Shown: positions 28,515 to 40,750, counted from the stretch's first letter. The stretch is 49,345 bases of DNA from Saprolegnia diclina VS20 (GCF_000281045.1 NW_008246075.1:946879-996223); one strand, 5' to 3'. The notes: generated by a model from the letters alone, not told the origin. Numbers and translations: made by a program.

Positions 28515-29510
28515 GACGTTGTGGCAAAGTGGCTCGGCCAAAAGATCGCGCACCTGGTACGCGCGAACGAATCCGCGCACGTATCCGGATATCCGGATAC
28601 TATGCAAACCGTGCCACCCCGTGCCACGTCAGAGAATTCCACATCGGGGATCCGGGATGTGGAAGCTTCGCGAGGAACGATGCGCCTCGCGGATACATGC
28701 ATGTACCCGGTCCAAGCTCGTCCCTGCCGCGACGCCGCTCGTCTTGAACTGCTGTAGCGAGCTGCTACTGAGTAGCACAGACGTACGTTCAACTGCAAGG
28801 TTGCTGCGCAAAGATACTGCAGTCGCCAACCTCAAGCTGATTCACATTACATGCACGTTGCGTGGCGTGCAGGCGGCCGCAAAGACGCCAGCCTCAGCAC
28901 CGTTCTCGCCGGTAGCCTGGCACCCAGACCAAGCTCCGCACGCCTGCCCTCTTGGCATCTCGGACGACCGCGCCTATACGCCCACCGTACAGTGTATCGT
29001 AGTGACAGTAGTGAGCGTGCACTTGTGTGGCGCCATGGTGTCTACTCGCCATCGGCAAATAAAGTTGCCAACGACAACCTTTGTTGTCCGAGCCGTCGCC
29101 CGTTGCGACGTTGGCTTGCGTGCGTGCCGTTAAGAGCCTTTTTGTTGTGCCACGCGTCGCGGGGCGCTTTCGAGAAGTTTCTCTTGCACCCGGTGGGTCG
29201 GGCTCGTACATTCTTTCGTACGTTCCTACTACTTGGTTTTTGTATTTGGATACCATCCATTACGTGATGTACAACCGTACATTGCATCACTTTAAAAAAT
29301 GGTGTCTAATCTCTTGCGTTTGTATGGAAAGGCGAGTTATTTTTATTAAGTATCCAGCGTGCGTTCGAAGTGGTGGAAATAAGAAACTTTTTCGGCCAAT
29401 CCAAAGCGGCGAATTTAAGCCCGCAGCACATGTCGCAGCGTTGCATGTTCCAGCGCCCAAGAGATCATTCGCAAGCTTGCCTTCTCCATCTTCCTACGCC
29501 TTCCTCCCGC
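28515..29510. promoter_or_regulatory. Divergent promoter region of the decarboxylase and MYND genes
   Basis: About 1 kb with no supported gene. The perfect palindrome GTATCCGGATATCCGGATAC is at 28581-28600. A CCAAT box at 29396-29400 lies 111 bases before the MYND gene start. Confidence 0.5.
28581..28600. promoter_or_regulatory. Perfect 20-base palindrome GTATCCGGATATCCGGATAC
   Basis: Two inverted TATCCGG motifs, one on each strand, upstream of the decarboxylase start codon (28514, minus). A symmetric binding site for a dimeric regulator is the natural reading, but is inferred. Confidence 0.6.
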
Positions 29511-30980
29511 ATGCCCGTGTGCTACTTTTGCCAAGCGCCGTTCGCAAGGTGTAGATGCGGTCAATGTCGTCAAGTCTACTTTTGCAACCGAGAATGCCAG
29601 ATCGGCGCGTGGCCGAGCCACCGCCCCGAGTGCCATCCGACCCCGACCCAATCGCCCGACAGGATAACAACGCCGGTGCCTACTGCGTCGCCGGCCACCG
29701 CACCTGTGACGCCGACGCCTGCGATTAACAACCAAGTCGACGAGGTCGCGTCGATAGCGCAGTCGGGCCCGGCGACGCCAGAGACGCCGAAAAAGAAGAA
29801 GAAGAAGTCCAAGAAGGCCAAGAAGCACGCGCCGGGCGAAACACCGCCAGCAACGCCGCAAGCCAAGCCGATGGCGACGCCGATGACGCCGCCTCTCCAT
29901 CCGCTCTCGGCGCCGATGACGCCGCCGCGCCTCCCAACGAGCGCGCCGGCCTCGCCGCCCCACAAGCCGTCGCCGACCAAGACCAAGACCAAGAAGAACA
30001 AGAAGAAGAGCCGCAGCCACAGCTGGAGCGACGACGCGTTTCCGTCACCGCCCAAGACGAAGCTGAAGTCGCAGTCGATGGGTGGCAAGATGGTCACGTG
30101 GGGCTACGTCCAAGCGCGCGAGTTCCTCCGATGCCCGGGTGGCGGAAGCGCTGTCCCCAGCGAAGGTGCGTGGGCGCTTGGCCTTGGCAAGCACGTCGGC
30201 GACGTCTCGCTGGGCTCGGTCGACAATGTCGTCTCCGCCACGGAAAAGGCCAAGTCCAACTTTGAGCGCGTCGCACGCCTCACGGAACGCGAGCGGAAGA
30301 AGGTGCTCATGACCGCCGAGGACGAGTGGCAGGCGGCCAACGCTTCGCTCGACACGGCGCCGGCCAAGTCGACGACCAACGCGCGTCAGCGCCGCCTCTC
30401 GAGTAGGCTACCCTCCCACCATCCAATGATTGAACTCACGTGTCCATCTAGTCTCGAACGACGACTGCGACGCGCACGTCTTTGCCACCTTGTCCCACGA
30501 GCAAGCGAGCGAGTTTGCGCTCATTCGCACCTCGCGTGAAGGTAGAAGAGGAGCCTCGTGGTATGGCGGCTGGACTCACTGCTACTGTGTGGTAGAGCAC
30601 TGCGGGTGTTCGTGCGGCGACCTCGTCAAGAAAGTGTCCAAGATGCACATCAAGAAGCTCGTCGCGTGGCTGCACGAGCGCGACGTGGACACGGCGCACA
30701 TGAGCAAGCCCGAGCTCATGATGCGCGCCAAGACGCTGGCCGCCGAAGAGAAGAACTGCGCGACCGAAGGTTCGATACCGACACCTGGCGACAAGTTCTG
30801 ATATATGAGATCGTAGACTGCGAGTGCGCTCGAAACGGCGTGCCATGCCACCAAGACACGTGCTCGGGCTGCCGCGGCAACTGCGACAACCACCGCTACA
30901 CGTACAATAAGGACCACGTCCACGCCTACCGCCAAGAGCTCATCGCCCAGTGGACCTGCTCCAACCAGCTCGACGTCTAA
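29511..30980 (+). CDS. MYND zinc-finger protein with a C-terminal Cys-rich domain
   Basis: Exons 29511-30402, 30452-30541, 30596-30769, 30817-30980; introns of 49, 54 and 47 bases; 439 aa. An N-terminal MYND finger has the complete C-x2-C-x8-C-x2-C-x5-C-x3-C-x7-H-x3-C set (C4, C7, C16, C19, C25, C29, H37, C41), a protein-interaction module. A long Thr/Pro/Lys-rich linker (about 45-195, with KKKKKKSKKAKK) is probably disordered and nuclear-directing. A folded region around GKMVTWGYVQAREFLRCPGG follows, then a second Cys-rich part built by splicing: HCGCSCGDLVKK and CECARNGVPCHQDTCSGCRG. The spacing of the last eight Cys is reminiscent of CXC/tesmin-type zinc clusters. No SET domain is present. 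A chromatin-related role is plausible, not shown. Confidence 0.85.
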
Positions 30981-31833
30981 GGCACCTCATTATAATACCT
31001 TACTGCAATTCAACTCACCTCGATTGTATGAACCTCAATCTCAATCTCAACCTCAGTAATCCTACGTCGGGGCATATTCGACATTTTGAGAAAACAGGTC
31101 GGTGGATCCGGCCGTGCCGACCACAACCCCCGCGTGATTCCTCTCATGCCGGGGACAATCCTTGATATTTGACAGTCGACCGACAAGGTCGAGAGGCAAG
31201 CTGCCGACAACACTCGTCATCTCTGCCGACGCGGGGACTCAAGATCCGTTGCGGCATCGACAAGTTCTCTGTACTGCAGACTCATGGATGTAGTCGCTGT
31301 CTGGGCTTCCAGACGCTTGCTCGTCGATTGTCTGGATATGCAAATATGGACTGCGTGACTCGATTCGGAGCAGGAACATACGTAGCCGTTCAAGCAGACG
31401 ACGGATCTACACACTTCATTCAGCGCGATTGAAAAAGGCAAGCTCCACCATCAAAGTGTCCAAGCCTCGAGGTGGGTGTCGAGGCGGGTGTCAACGCCGG
31501 TGCGCTGGCGACTGTGAACGGTTGAACTGCGCCTGCTGCGCGAGCTCTTGGTCGCGGTTGTTGACATTCTACCGGTAGGCCTTCGTCGTGGCCGCAATCG
31601 TCGCCGTGTTGGCAGTGAAGTCGTCCGTCGCCACCATGGTTTGGTTGAGCATCGCACCGACTCCGCCTGCCCGTTGGATGTTTGGATGTTTCGCATCTGT
31701 ATCCGGATGACCGTGAGCTGGCACGCTGTGGCGCACGCATTATCCGGACCTCGCCAACCGCTGTCAGCGATGTGGACAAACTCAAGAGCAGCCAATTCGA
31801 GAAGAATGCAAATCGAATTCATAGAGTTCTCTG
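30981..31833. other. Intergenic region between convergent genes
   Basis: No gene supported; includes TATCCGG at 31700-31706 and 31741-31747. A 152-codon minus frame ending at 31451 overlaps the last ABC exon out of frame and looks spurious. Confidence 0.5.
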
Positions 31834-34800
31834 CTACAAGACGATGTAGTTGTCGGCCTCGCCCGTCATTTTGCGGTTCATGGCCGCGCCCGACTCCTTC
31901 CGGCGCCACCCGCCCGAGCTCGCGCTGTCCTACAAGTATGTAAGACCTTCGTATCGCAGAAGAGCACTACGTACGACGCGCGGGCGCAGCTGCTGCGTAA
32001 ACTCTTGCAGCGCGCGGTGCGTGTCGAGCACGTTCGAGAGGTCCTCGACAAACTCGTTGCCGTAGCTCAGCGACTGGCGCGTCGACGGCGTCGTCTCCTT
32101 CTCCTTGGTCGTTTGCACGAGCTCGGCAAAGAGGCCCATTGGGCGATCGAGCAGCTCATTGTACGTGCCTTGGTCCACGAGCCGACCGGCGTCCATGACA
32201 AGGATCGCGTCCGCATTGCGCGTCGTCGACAGACGGTGCGTCACCGAGATGACTGTCACGTGCGTCTTCTTGGCGAGCTTGCGCAGCGCATCAATGATCG
32301 ACGCCTCCGTCTCCGTGTCGAGCGCCGACGTCGCTTCGTCCAAAAGGAGCACACTCGGCTTGCGCACGAGGGCGCGCGCGAGGCAGATGCGCTGCGCTTG
32401 ACCGCCACTGAGGTTGCACGTCGCGTGTTGTCCGACCACCGTCTCGTAGCCGTCCTTGAGGTTCTTGATAAAGGCACTGCACTCGGCGAGCTCGGCCGCC
32501 TTCATGCATTCCTCTTTTGTCGCGCCAATGTTGCCAAACCTACAGGGCAATATCAGACACCATCACCCAAATGTCAAAGTATCAACTCGATATTTTCGAG
32601 AATCGTGCCGTTGAGGATCCCGCCGTCTTGAAACACGACCGCGACTTGCGCCATGTAGCTCTTCTTCGAGTGCGCGGCCACGTCCGCTTCGTCCATCGTG
32701 ATGGCGCCGTCGCTCGGAGTGTAAAACTGCATGAGGCACCCGAGCAGCGTACTCTTGCCGCAGCCACTGGGGCCCACAATGCATACATAGTGCCCCTGTA
32801 CACCGTATCAATCTATCAAGTATACAGTAGCGCAAACGGTACCAGTGGAAACGACGCGTGCACGTCCGAGAGGTCCCAGTGGTCCGACGTCGTATCGTAC
32901 TGAAAGCTGAGCGCGTGCGTCGCGAGACCGTGCTGCATGCGCTTGAGCGACGGCTTGGCATCGTCTTCCTTGTCGTGCGTCTTGTCGGCCAGCTCCTACT
33001 CCACGTTAGCATTGTATTTTGAATATTGGACAAACCATGTCCAATATACAAACGTACGCTGTAGACAATCTCGTCGAGGCGCTGGAGACTCGACGCATTC
33101 CCGATCGCGACGCGCATAAAGCCACCGAGCACCGTCACGGGCGTCGAGATGCGCGCGAGGAGCGTGACGGCCGAGAAGAAATCGCCGACCGTGATGTCCC
33201 CGTTGAAGACCTTGATCGCCAAGCACGACGTGATGATCGACACGAAGATGTACATGGCCGACTCGACGTAAATCTGGACGACGCCGGCCCAAAAGTCCTT
33301 GAGGAACTGCGCCGTGTGCAGCGAGAGCGTGCTGGCGGCAAACTTCTGCGCCAACGGCGCTTGGATCCGGTACGCGCGCACGACCTACCCTTACAATCAA
33401 TACGCGCCGCGTTGGTGGACAACTTGTCCACATTTTCCCAGACCTTTTGACACGCAATCGCATTTTGAAACTCGGCCGCCACGTACGCATTCTTCGAGCC
33501 AAAGTCTTTCGAGCGTTTGGACGCGCGGCCTTGGGGGCCCGACGTGACAATGATGGCTGAGAACGCAAACGAGAGAAGGCCGGCGGTCGGCTCAAAGTAG
33601 CAGAGGAACGCAAAGCCGACGACGACCGACACGATCGGGTGCATGAGGTTCTACGACCGCTTATGAGCCATTTGTTCGAAAAGCGAGAAAATCAAAGACA
33701 AAATACCCAAAAAATGGCCTGCCACAGCGAGTTGACGCGCGCAATGTCCGACTGAAACAGATTGTTCAGGTCGCCTTCGCTGCGCTTGAAAAAGAAGAGC
33801 GTCGGCTGCGACAGAATCGTACGCAGGAGCTTGTCCTGAAGCCGCTCCGTGGCCTTGGAGATCATGAGCGCTTGAAAGTACCCCATCGAGTAGTCGACGA
33901 TCGCAAACGGCACGCAAATGACGAGGATGCCAATGACACCAATCGCCAGCGTCTGCTCGGGCTTGATGTACGCGAGCGTAATGTCGTTGCCTTGCTGGTC
34001 CGTCGTCACGTTCTGGTATGTGACGGCGCGCTCGATGCGGTAGTTGGTCGCTACACAGGGCATATCAGATCTGATACAAACTTGATACAAAGCCCTACTC
34101 GCATTGTAGATGGCCGTGTCAATGACCGACTTGGGGAAGGCGTAATCGCCGAGAATCTGCATGAGGTACGCAAGCCCCGGCACGATGGCTGCATGCACAA
34201 GCACGACCACGATCGTACAAAAGAGCGCGCCTTTCTGGTTGGACCAGTGGCGCAGCGTCGACTTGATCACGTCCAAGGCGCCGTAGACAAACTGGGACGA
34301 CTGCGCGTCAATGTCGCGGAGGTACGACAGAAACATGTTGGCCGAGATCTCTTTGGGGCGGTAGTACAGCGCCCGTTCGAGGAACTGCATGAGCTCGGCG
34401 CGGCTCATGTCGCCGTCATTGCGCCCGCAAATGATCGTCAGATCCGTTTCCATCATCTCGATTGCAGCCTCCGTGATGTTGGGAATGCGACGCAGCGACG
34501 ACCGGAGCGACGCCATCGAGATGAGCAAGTGGTCCGAGTCGGCGTACCGGTGCAGCTTCTTGGAGAAGATGCGCGCACGCGGCTTGAAGATGATGCGTGC
34601 GGACGCGAGGAGGCAGTAGAGCGCGGTCCAGTACTGCTCGTACTGGTTCGTCTTGTACTTGGGGTACAGCTCCGACTGCGGCGCGTCATAAAACCCGTTC
34701 TCCGAGATGACGACCTTGGAGAGCGCATCGAAAAACACAAACCTGCGCAAGCTCATTATGGACGATGAAGAGGTGAAGAGACATACCGCGCCGCCAAGCA

Positions 34801-35199
34801 GCCCGCGAGAAGCAGCAGCGCAAGCAAGTCAAACATGGACGACGGCGACCGGAAGAGCGCGCCGCGCAGTGACACGACGCGGCAGAGCATCTCGAGGAGG
34901 TAGAGCACCATGAAGCCGCACGAGTAGAGCCGCGTCTTGAGGCCCCACTTGTAGAACGTCTGCTGCGACGTAAAGGCCACCGCGACGCAGTTGCCGAAGA
35001 AGTCGCAAAAGAGCAAGAGCATGTAGACATAGTGGAACTGGCGGTTGTCGATCATGCGCAGGCAGCCGACGCGACCGCTCTGGCCGGCGCCCGCAGGCGT
35101 GGCCGCGCCCGTCGGTCGAGGTCCTTGTGGCTTGGGCTTGTTGTCCATGGGCGCACCAGTGTTGGACTGCTTGTGCGTCCCCTGCTCCTTCTGCCTCAT
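31834..35199 (-). CDS. ABCB-type half-transporter with an N-terminal voltage-sensor-like domain
   Basis: Nine exons: 34787-35199, 34099-34742, 33707-34050, 33444-33650, 33058-33384, 32843-32995, 32587-32795, 31975-32539, 31834-31929; about 985 aa. After a Pro/Gly-rich head, residues 56-197 read like S1-S4 of a voltage sensor. S1 is YVYMLLLFCDFFGNCVAV and S2 LYLLEMLCRVVSL, with the E-M-x-x-R pattern. S3 is SMFDLLALLLL, and S4 is LASARIIFKPRARIF with R187, K191, R193 and R195. An ABC membrane domain follows (ALFCTIVVVLVHAAIVPGLAY onward, exons 2-5). The nucleotide-binding domain has Walker A GPSGCGKST (704-712), Q-loop VFQDGGIL, signature NLSGGQ (808-813), Walker B SVLLLDEAT and H-loop VTHRLST; all ATPase motifs are intact. 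The donor of exon 4 is ambiguous (33444 or 33432, both in frame). Confidence 0.9.
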
Positions 35200-35959
35200 C
35201 GCGAGTAGAGAACAGCCAAAGGGCCAGCTAATATTGCCCAGTCTGTTTCTGTCGAACACTACCCGATTGTACGGCACGTACGTTTTATCTCTGTTTTTGT
35301 ATGAATGTACGTGCCGTACAATACATGTACGATCCGGCACGTCCGGTCCGCATTATCCGGATGCTGTCGCACAGGATCGGGATGGCGACCGGTAACGTCG
35401 CGCACTGGCGCGCTGCGGCTTCCCCCACCCGCCAAGCGATATATGTACAGCAGCGGCCTCATGGCCATGACGTCCTCTATATGATACAGTGAGGCCCTCC
35501 TCGTGAGAGTGGGAAGACAACGGCGAGGACCGCAGCAAGCTGAAGCATGGAAGAGGTTGTGGGAGGATCATCCACCCCTTGCGACGTCGGAATGCGAACG
35601 CTCGTCGAAGCCACGACCAACAACGACGGCAAGCTGTGCAGCTGTCGTGAGTGAGCCCTGACGCTGGCTTGCCACAAGTGGATTTCTGTCCTTCATATAT
35701 ATTTGCTCGTCGCCATATCAGCTGGATGACGTGAACGGGTGCCTCTCGTCCTGCACCATGTCGGTGCTACAACCGTAGTACAAAGTGTGCAATCGCGCCA
35801 CTGCAGGTCGGCTGACGCTGTCGGCTGAGTGCACGTATGCTGGGCGCTGTGCCGGCGTTGTGACCGGCGGCGTGTGCACCCAGGCTGCACATCGAAATAT
35901 CGAAACGTCATGTTTGTCCCAGTTTTGCCCAACTTTATCCGGACTCGGACATTGGGACG
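35200..35959. promoter_or_regulatory. Divergent promoter region of the ABC and GPHR genes
   Basis: 760 bases without a supported gene. TATCCGG motifs lie at 35354-35360 (155 bases from the ABC start) and 35936-35942 (18 bases from the GPHR start). Confidence 0.5.
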
Positions 35960-37616
35960 ATGCTGGAGCTGGTTGTCGTGGGCGGCAGCTACGTCGGCTT
36001 CTTCGCCTTTGCCCACATCTTCTTCTCGCGATGGCTCTTCCAGGACTACGAGGTCAAAGACACGGGCGTCTTCTCGCGGCTCATCTTCTGCGTCTGCCTT
36101 GCGTGCTCGATGAGCATTCTCGAGGTCGTCATCTTTGAGCTTGCGGCAGTTCTCGACAGCGAGACGCGCCAGCTCGTGTGGCAGCTCGACCTCGTCGTGC
36201 TCGCGTTCCTCATTGCATACCTCATCCCGTTCGTGCTTATCTTTACGTTGGCGCGCGAGCAACAGTGCCGGCGACGCACGGCGCTCCTGCTCGCGACAAC
36301 CTTTGAGCTCGGCTTTCTCTACGCGTTCTGGAAGCTCGGCGACTACGTCACGCTCGTGCAGGACGCGACGCCGCAGCCCACGACGATCGCGTGGTTTGTC
36401 TCGCTTGAGGCCTTTGTGAGCCGTGTGAGCTTCCTTGGCGTCAACTTCATGGCGGTCCTCTCGGGCTTTGGCGCCGTCAATGGCCCGTACGAGTACATGA
36501 GCATGTTTTGGCGCACCGTCGAGGAAGACGACGTGCGCTGCCTCGAGAAGCGTCTGCGCCAGAACCTCGAGATGGTCGTGACCAAGAAGAAGCGGATCGT
36601 CGTCGAGCGCCGGTACGTGGCGAGCACCGAGACCACGTCGGGCCGGGCCAACCCGCTGCTACGCTTGTGGCACTGGGTCTCGCCGCAAGAGTCGAAAGGT
36701 ATGGAGATTCTGTCCGATCTTTGTTTTCCATAAATGCTGCCTATAGAGTCGTACCTGCAAAACGTACAGAAGGAGGTCGAGATCCTCGAGACACTGAGCC
36801 AAGAACTCTTCTTGGAGATCCACGCGATGCGCGAACTCCAGGTGCGCACAGCAACGCAAGGCACATGCCTATAGTGTGGCGTGTGTAGAAGCGCGCGGCT
36901 GAGATGCGCACGCTCAAAGGGCGTTTCTTCAACCTCATTGGCTACCTCTTTTGCGGCTTTTGCCTCTACAAGATGGTCATGAGCACGGTCAACGTCGTCT
37001 TCAACCGCGACCGGGACAAGGACCCGATCACCAACGCGATGGAAAAAATACTGTACCTCTGGCCAGCGCTCGCGTCTTGGGTACTTGTCGTTACGTCCTC
37101 TTGCGATAACCCAACGCGTAGATCAATGTCCGCTTCATCTCGGACATTTCGTCGCTGACGCTCGTGGGCATCCTCGTGTTTACCCAGACCCGCGGCTTTC
37201 TCATCATGCTCCTCAAGGTAGGACGCGCGTTGTGTGGCGGAAGGACATTATAGTGTGTGTACTAGGTGTTCCGGACGTTCTCGAGCAGTGTCTCCAACAA
37301 CTCGGTCGTGCTCTTCCTCGCCGAGCTCATGGGCATGTACTTTGTGTCTTCGTTTGTCATGATGCGCATGAACCTCCCGACGCAGCACAAGTAAGCGTAT
37401 CGGTGGCGAGATCATGGACACGATTGGCGGCTGGTATGTAGACGCCATATCGATGCGGTGCTCGGGCCGATCGACTATTACGTGTACTATTGCTGGTTCG
37501 ACGTGCTCTTTGTCGTCAGCGCCCTTGTGAGCCTCGGCCTCCTCGCGCTCGTCACCATGTCCAAGGTCTCACGCACGGCCATTGACAGCTTTACGCTCCA
37601 CGACAAGTACCCGTAA
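35960..37616 (+). CDS. GPHR: Golgi pH regulator / GPR89 family membrane protein
   Basis: Exons 35960-36698, 36747-36841, 36889-37080, 37122-37217, 37266-37390, 37442-37616; introns of 41-51 bases; 473 aa, the family's usual length. GPHR proteins are about nine-TM anion channels that set Golgi pH (GTG1/2 in plants). Conserved features: FSRWLFQDYEVKD, LVVLAFLIAYLIPFVLIF, SRVSFLGVNFMAVLSGFGAV followed by NGPYEYMS (the family hallmark), the coiled segment RLRQNLEMVVTKKKRI, then after splicing ETLSQELFLEIHAMRELQ, LIGYLFCGFCLYKMVMS, FISDISSLTLVGILVF, SSSVSNNSVVLFLAELMGMY and YYCWFDVLFVVSAL. It ends only one base before the stop codon of the convergent zinc-finger gene. Confidence 0.95.
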
Positions 37617-37617
37617 C

Positions 37618-40600
37618 TTAGCCGAAATGCAGCGACCCTTTGCCTTCCCATGTGGCGAGGTCCGACGATCGAAACTCGACGGGACCGGACGGCCGGCGGG
37701 CGGCAGGCGGCCCGACGTTGGCAAAATCCATACCGCCGTCAACGACGCGCATCGACTTGGTCTTGCCACGCGGCTCAAACGTCGTGTTGGACAGCACGAC
37801 GGGTCCCGACGAGCTTGGCGCTGACCGGCTGAGCCACGCATCCGCCGAGGCTTTGCGCTTGCCCGACTTGGTCGACGACTTGCCGGACGCACTGGCCAAC
37901 GAAAACGACGCCGGCATCGCATACTTGGCACCTAGACACGAGTCAAATCCTGAGCTTACAATGTCGCACACGGCGTCGTACTGCGAAAGGTGGCGACGGG
38001 CGATGCCTTCTTGGACTTGCTACTGTAGCGCGCGCCTTTCCCGCCCTTCTTGCCGCGTTTCGAGGGCTTGCCCGACTCAAAGCCGGCATCGGGGTTGCGC
38101 CGTTGCTCTTCCAGTCGCTTCTTGGACTCGCGCTGGCGCTTGACGCGGCGATCGCCATAACTTTTGCCGTTCCTACGACAGAAGCACATCAGACAACGAT
38201 ACGTAGGACGATGCAGCAACCGGTTGGCACCAAACATGTTGAGGTAGTCGATGCCCGGGTCGCTCGCGGTTTGACGCGCTTGCAGACTCGCGACCGATGT
38301 AAAGTGCTTGAACTCGCGCAGCGCCGGCGGAATGTCCCGGGCCGAGGGCAGCATCGCGACGACCTCATTGTCCGAGACGTCTTCGATCGAATCCGAGTCG
38401 TAAAACTTGGCCACGGCGCGGGGCTTGGTCAAGTCCACAACGGCCGCGGCCTCGTCGTTCGAGTCGTCACCAAAGTGGAACATGTCCTCGCCGTCGTCGT
38501 CCACGTCCCTACGCAAGAGGCGTCAGAGGGGCGGTCGCTTCATGTGGCATCGCACCTCAACAGCACTTGCGACGACCCGTCGTTCTCTAGCGCACAACTG
38601 TCAGCGGCATGGACTAATGTAGAGCGAGCAGTACCTCGGGACGAATCGCAGAGCGTGCACTTGTGTGGGTCCTTGCCTTCGACGTTGGTGCAAATGTTGC
38701 ACGTCCACGGCACGTCGTTCCGCACGCTTGCAGCGTCGGCCGCGATCTTTCTCGGTGCAGCACATATGGCACACGCCAGACCGTTCGGGTTTTCGTTGAC
38801 GTAGGTACACTGCTCGCAATTCCAGCCGTGGCGAACGGGGCTGCTTGGCAGGCTGCTCGGCGACGAAACCAGCCGCCGGGGGCGGAGCGGGCTGCTTCTT
38901 GGAGACAGTCCGTGTGATCGAATGGGACTCTCCAGTGGTGTGCTGTCGACCACGGGGGCACGTCGGCGCACGGGGCTTCTTCGCGGACTGGGGCTCGTTC
39001 GCGACTCGTGGGCGAGTGGTTTGCGGAGGCGCCGGGGCACAATAACGACGTCCTTCTCGTCGTCGTCTTCGCTCGAGTCGTCGAGGAGTCCCACTTGGCG
39101 CATCTTGGCAAACGGCGACGGCCGACCTGCCTTACGACCGGACAAGGCAAGAACGGGCGAGTCGATCTCGTCGTCGTCGGCGTCGACGCCAGCGTCGTCC
39201 TGGAAGAACGACCGACGAGCGCTACGAGGCGGCGTCACGACCACGTTGTCGGGCAATGGCGCCCGAGCTCGTGCTGGCGAGGCGACGACGGGACGCTTTG
39301 GCCTCTCCACCAGAGTTGGTCGATGAAGCGGGGATTCGGGAGACGAATCGTACGCAGCGCGGTTCACCACGGAAAGCCGTGGTGGGGATGCCACAATATC
39401 ATCATCCGGTATCGTTCGGGCCACGCTAGTGTAAGGTACGGGGCTCGTCACAGCGGCTTGTGGCGGCACCAAGGAAAAGGCTGGTGGCGATTCGATTGCC
39501 GGTGGGGCCACCATGCCCAGCATGTTGAATTGAGGTGGACTCTCGGGTGGCAGCAGGTTGAACGTTGGGGCAGCGACCGGCGCAGCAGGCATGTTTGCGA
39601 AATCGAGCAGCTGAAAATTCGGCGCTTCGCCGTCGTCCGTGTCCAGCGCAGGCGCCACAAACGGTCGCTCGCTCTTGACGACGGCAGATGCAGGCTCCGG
39701 GTCGTCGCTCGCAGCAGGGCCATCGTCCGACGGCGTCAGGTCCAGCCCATGATCGTAGTCGAGATCGGCGGCCGGTGGATCGTCTTCGTACAATGGTTGA
39801 GCTCTTGGCGACGGTATCGGCTCGGGGGGCGCCTCGTGCGCTTGTACGTGGTCTGGTTGTACCGAGTCGGGTATCTCGGGGTCCGGTAGCTCTGACTGCT
39901 CCGGCTCGGGTCGTGGCGTCTCGACGACGGGCGGCGGCTTAGTCTTGCGCGGCGCTGCCATCCAACGACCCATTAAGTCGGCAGCCGTGTGCGGACCGTT
40001 CGACTGCGTCAAGGCCGGAAGGGTCGGGGGTGCTGCGGTTGTCGACGCTGGCGTCTCGGTGGGTCGCACTACTGTCCTCTGCAGTCTGGGAAATACCACA
40101 GTCGACTTGGCACCGAAAAAGAAGCTGCCGAGCGGCCGGGGTCGCTCGATGGAAAGCAGACGCGGGTTTCCAGCTGTAGACGCTTCTTCCGGGTCGTTCT
40201 GCGGCGGTGTTTGAGGGACGAGCTCGTCTTTGGGCAGGGCCGGCGCCCATGGCCGCAGCAAGCCGGCCTTTTTTGTCGCTCGAGCCGGCACTTTAAGGCT
40301 TGGCGGTGCTGGTGAGGCTTCTAGTCGCGCTGGTGGCGGTCGTTTCTCTTCGTCGTCGTCGTCGTTGATGTTGGGTTCGGGCGCCGCTGTCTGGGAAGCG
40401 CCCCAGCCACTCGCCGTTCCTCCGCGCAGCGCCCGCTGGCCCGGATCTTGGGTCCGCGGTCGCTTCTGCTCGGGCGACGACGGCGCTGGGGGATCGAACT
40501 GGCTCATCATAGGCGCCGCTGGCATGCTCAGACGGAGGCGCTTCTTGGGCTTCGTCGGCAGCGCCTGCGACAGCTGGGAGAGCGCGTCCGATGGCGCGTC

Positions 40601-40750
40601 CGGCCGCGCCGCCCCGCAGGCCGCGCACGTCTTCCGCTGGTAGCCGTTCAGGAGGGTGCACATGCTGCACTCCCACTCCTTCGTCCGCCCCATCCGCCGG
40701 GCCGCGCGGCCTCCGTCGGTCGCTTGGCTCGCCCCGGGGCTCTCGCTCAT
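37618..40750 (-). CDS. Large disordered protein with three RanBP2-type zinc fingers
   Basis: Exons 38635-40750, 38556-38586, 38221-38508, 37982-38172, 37618-37931; introns of 47-50 bases; 979 aa. RanBP2 fingers (W-x-C-x2-C-x10-C-x2-C) are at residues 26-45 (WECSMCTLLNGYQRKTCAAC), about 640 (WNCEQCTYVNENPNGLACAIC, read as one finger) and about 680 (WTCNICTNVEGKDPHKCTLC). Between finger 1 and finger 2 lie 600 residues of Pro/Ser/Asp-rich sequence with many S/T-P sites. The C-terminal third has acidic stretches (DVDDDGEDMFHFGDDSNDE) and a basic Lys/Arg region (GDRRVKRQRESKKRLEEQ). RanBP2 fingers bind ubiquitin, Ran or RNA. No helicase, nuclease or ligase domain is seen. I do not recognise the protein. 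Confidence 0.85.

Noticed and set aside
13600-34095. Repeated TTGATAC heptamer inside several introns
   Set aside because: About ten copies in 49 kb on both strands is near what chance would give for a 7-mer; position within introns is not constant.
35693-36262. 189-codon minus-strand frame
   Set aside because: Antisense to the GPHR first exon and Glu/Arg/His-rich; no independent support.
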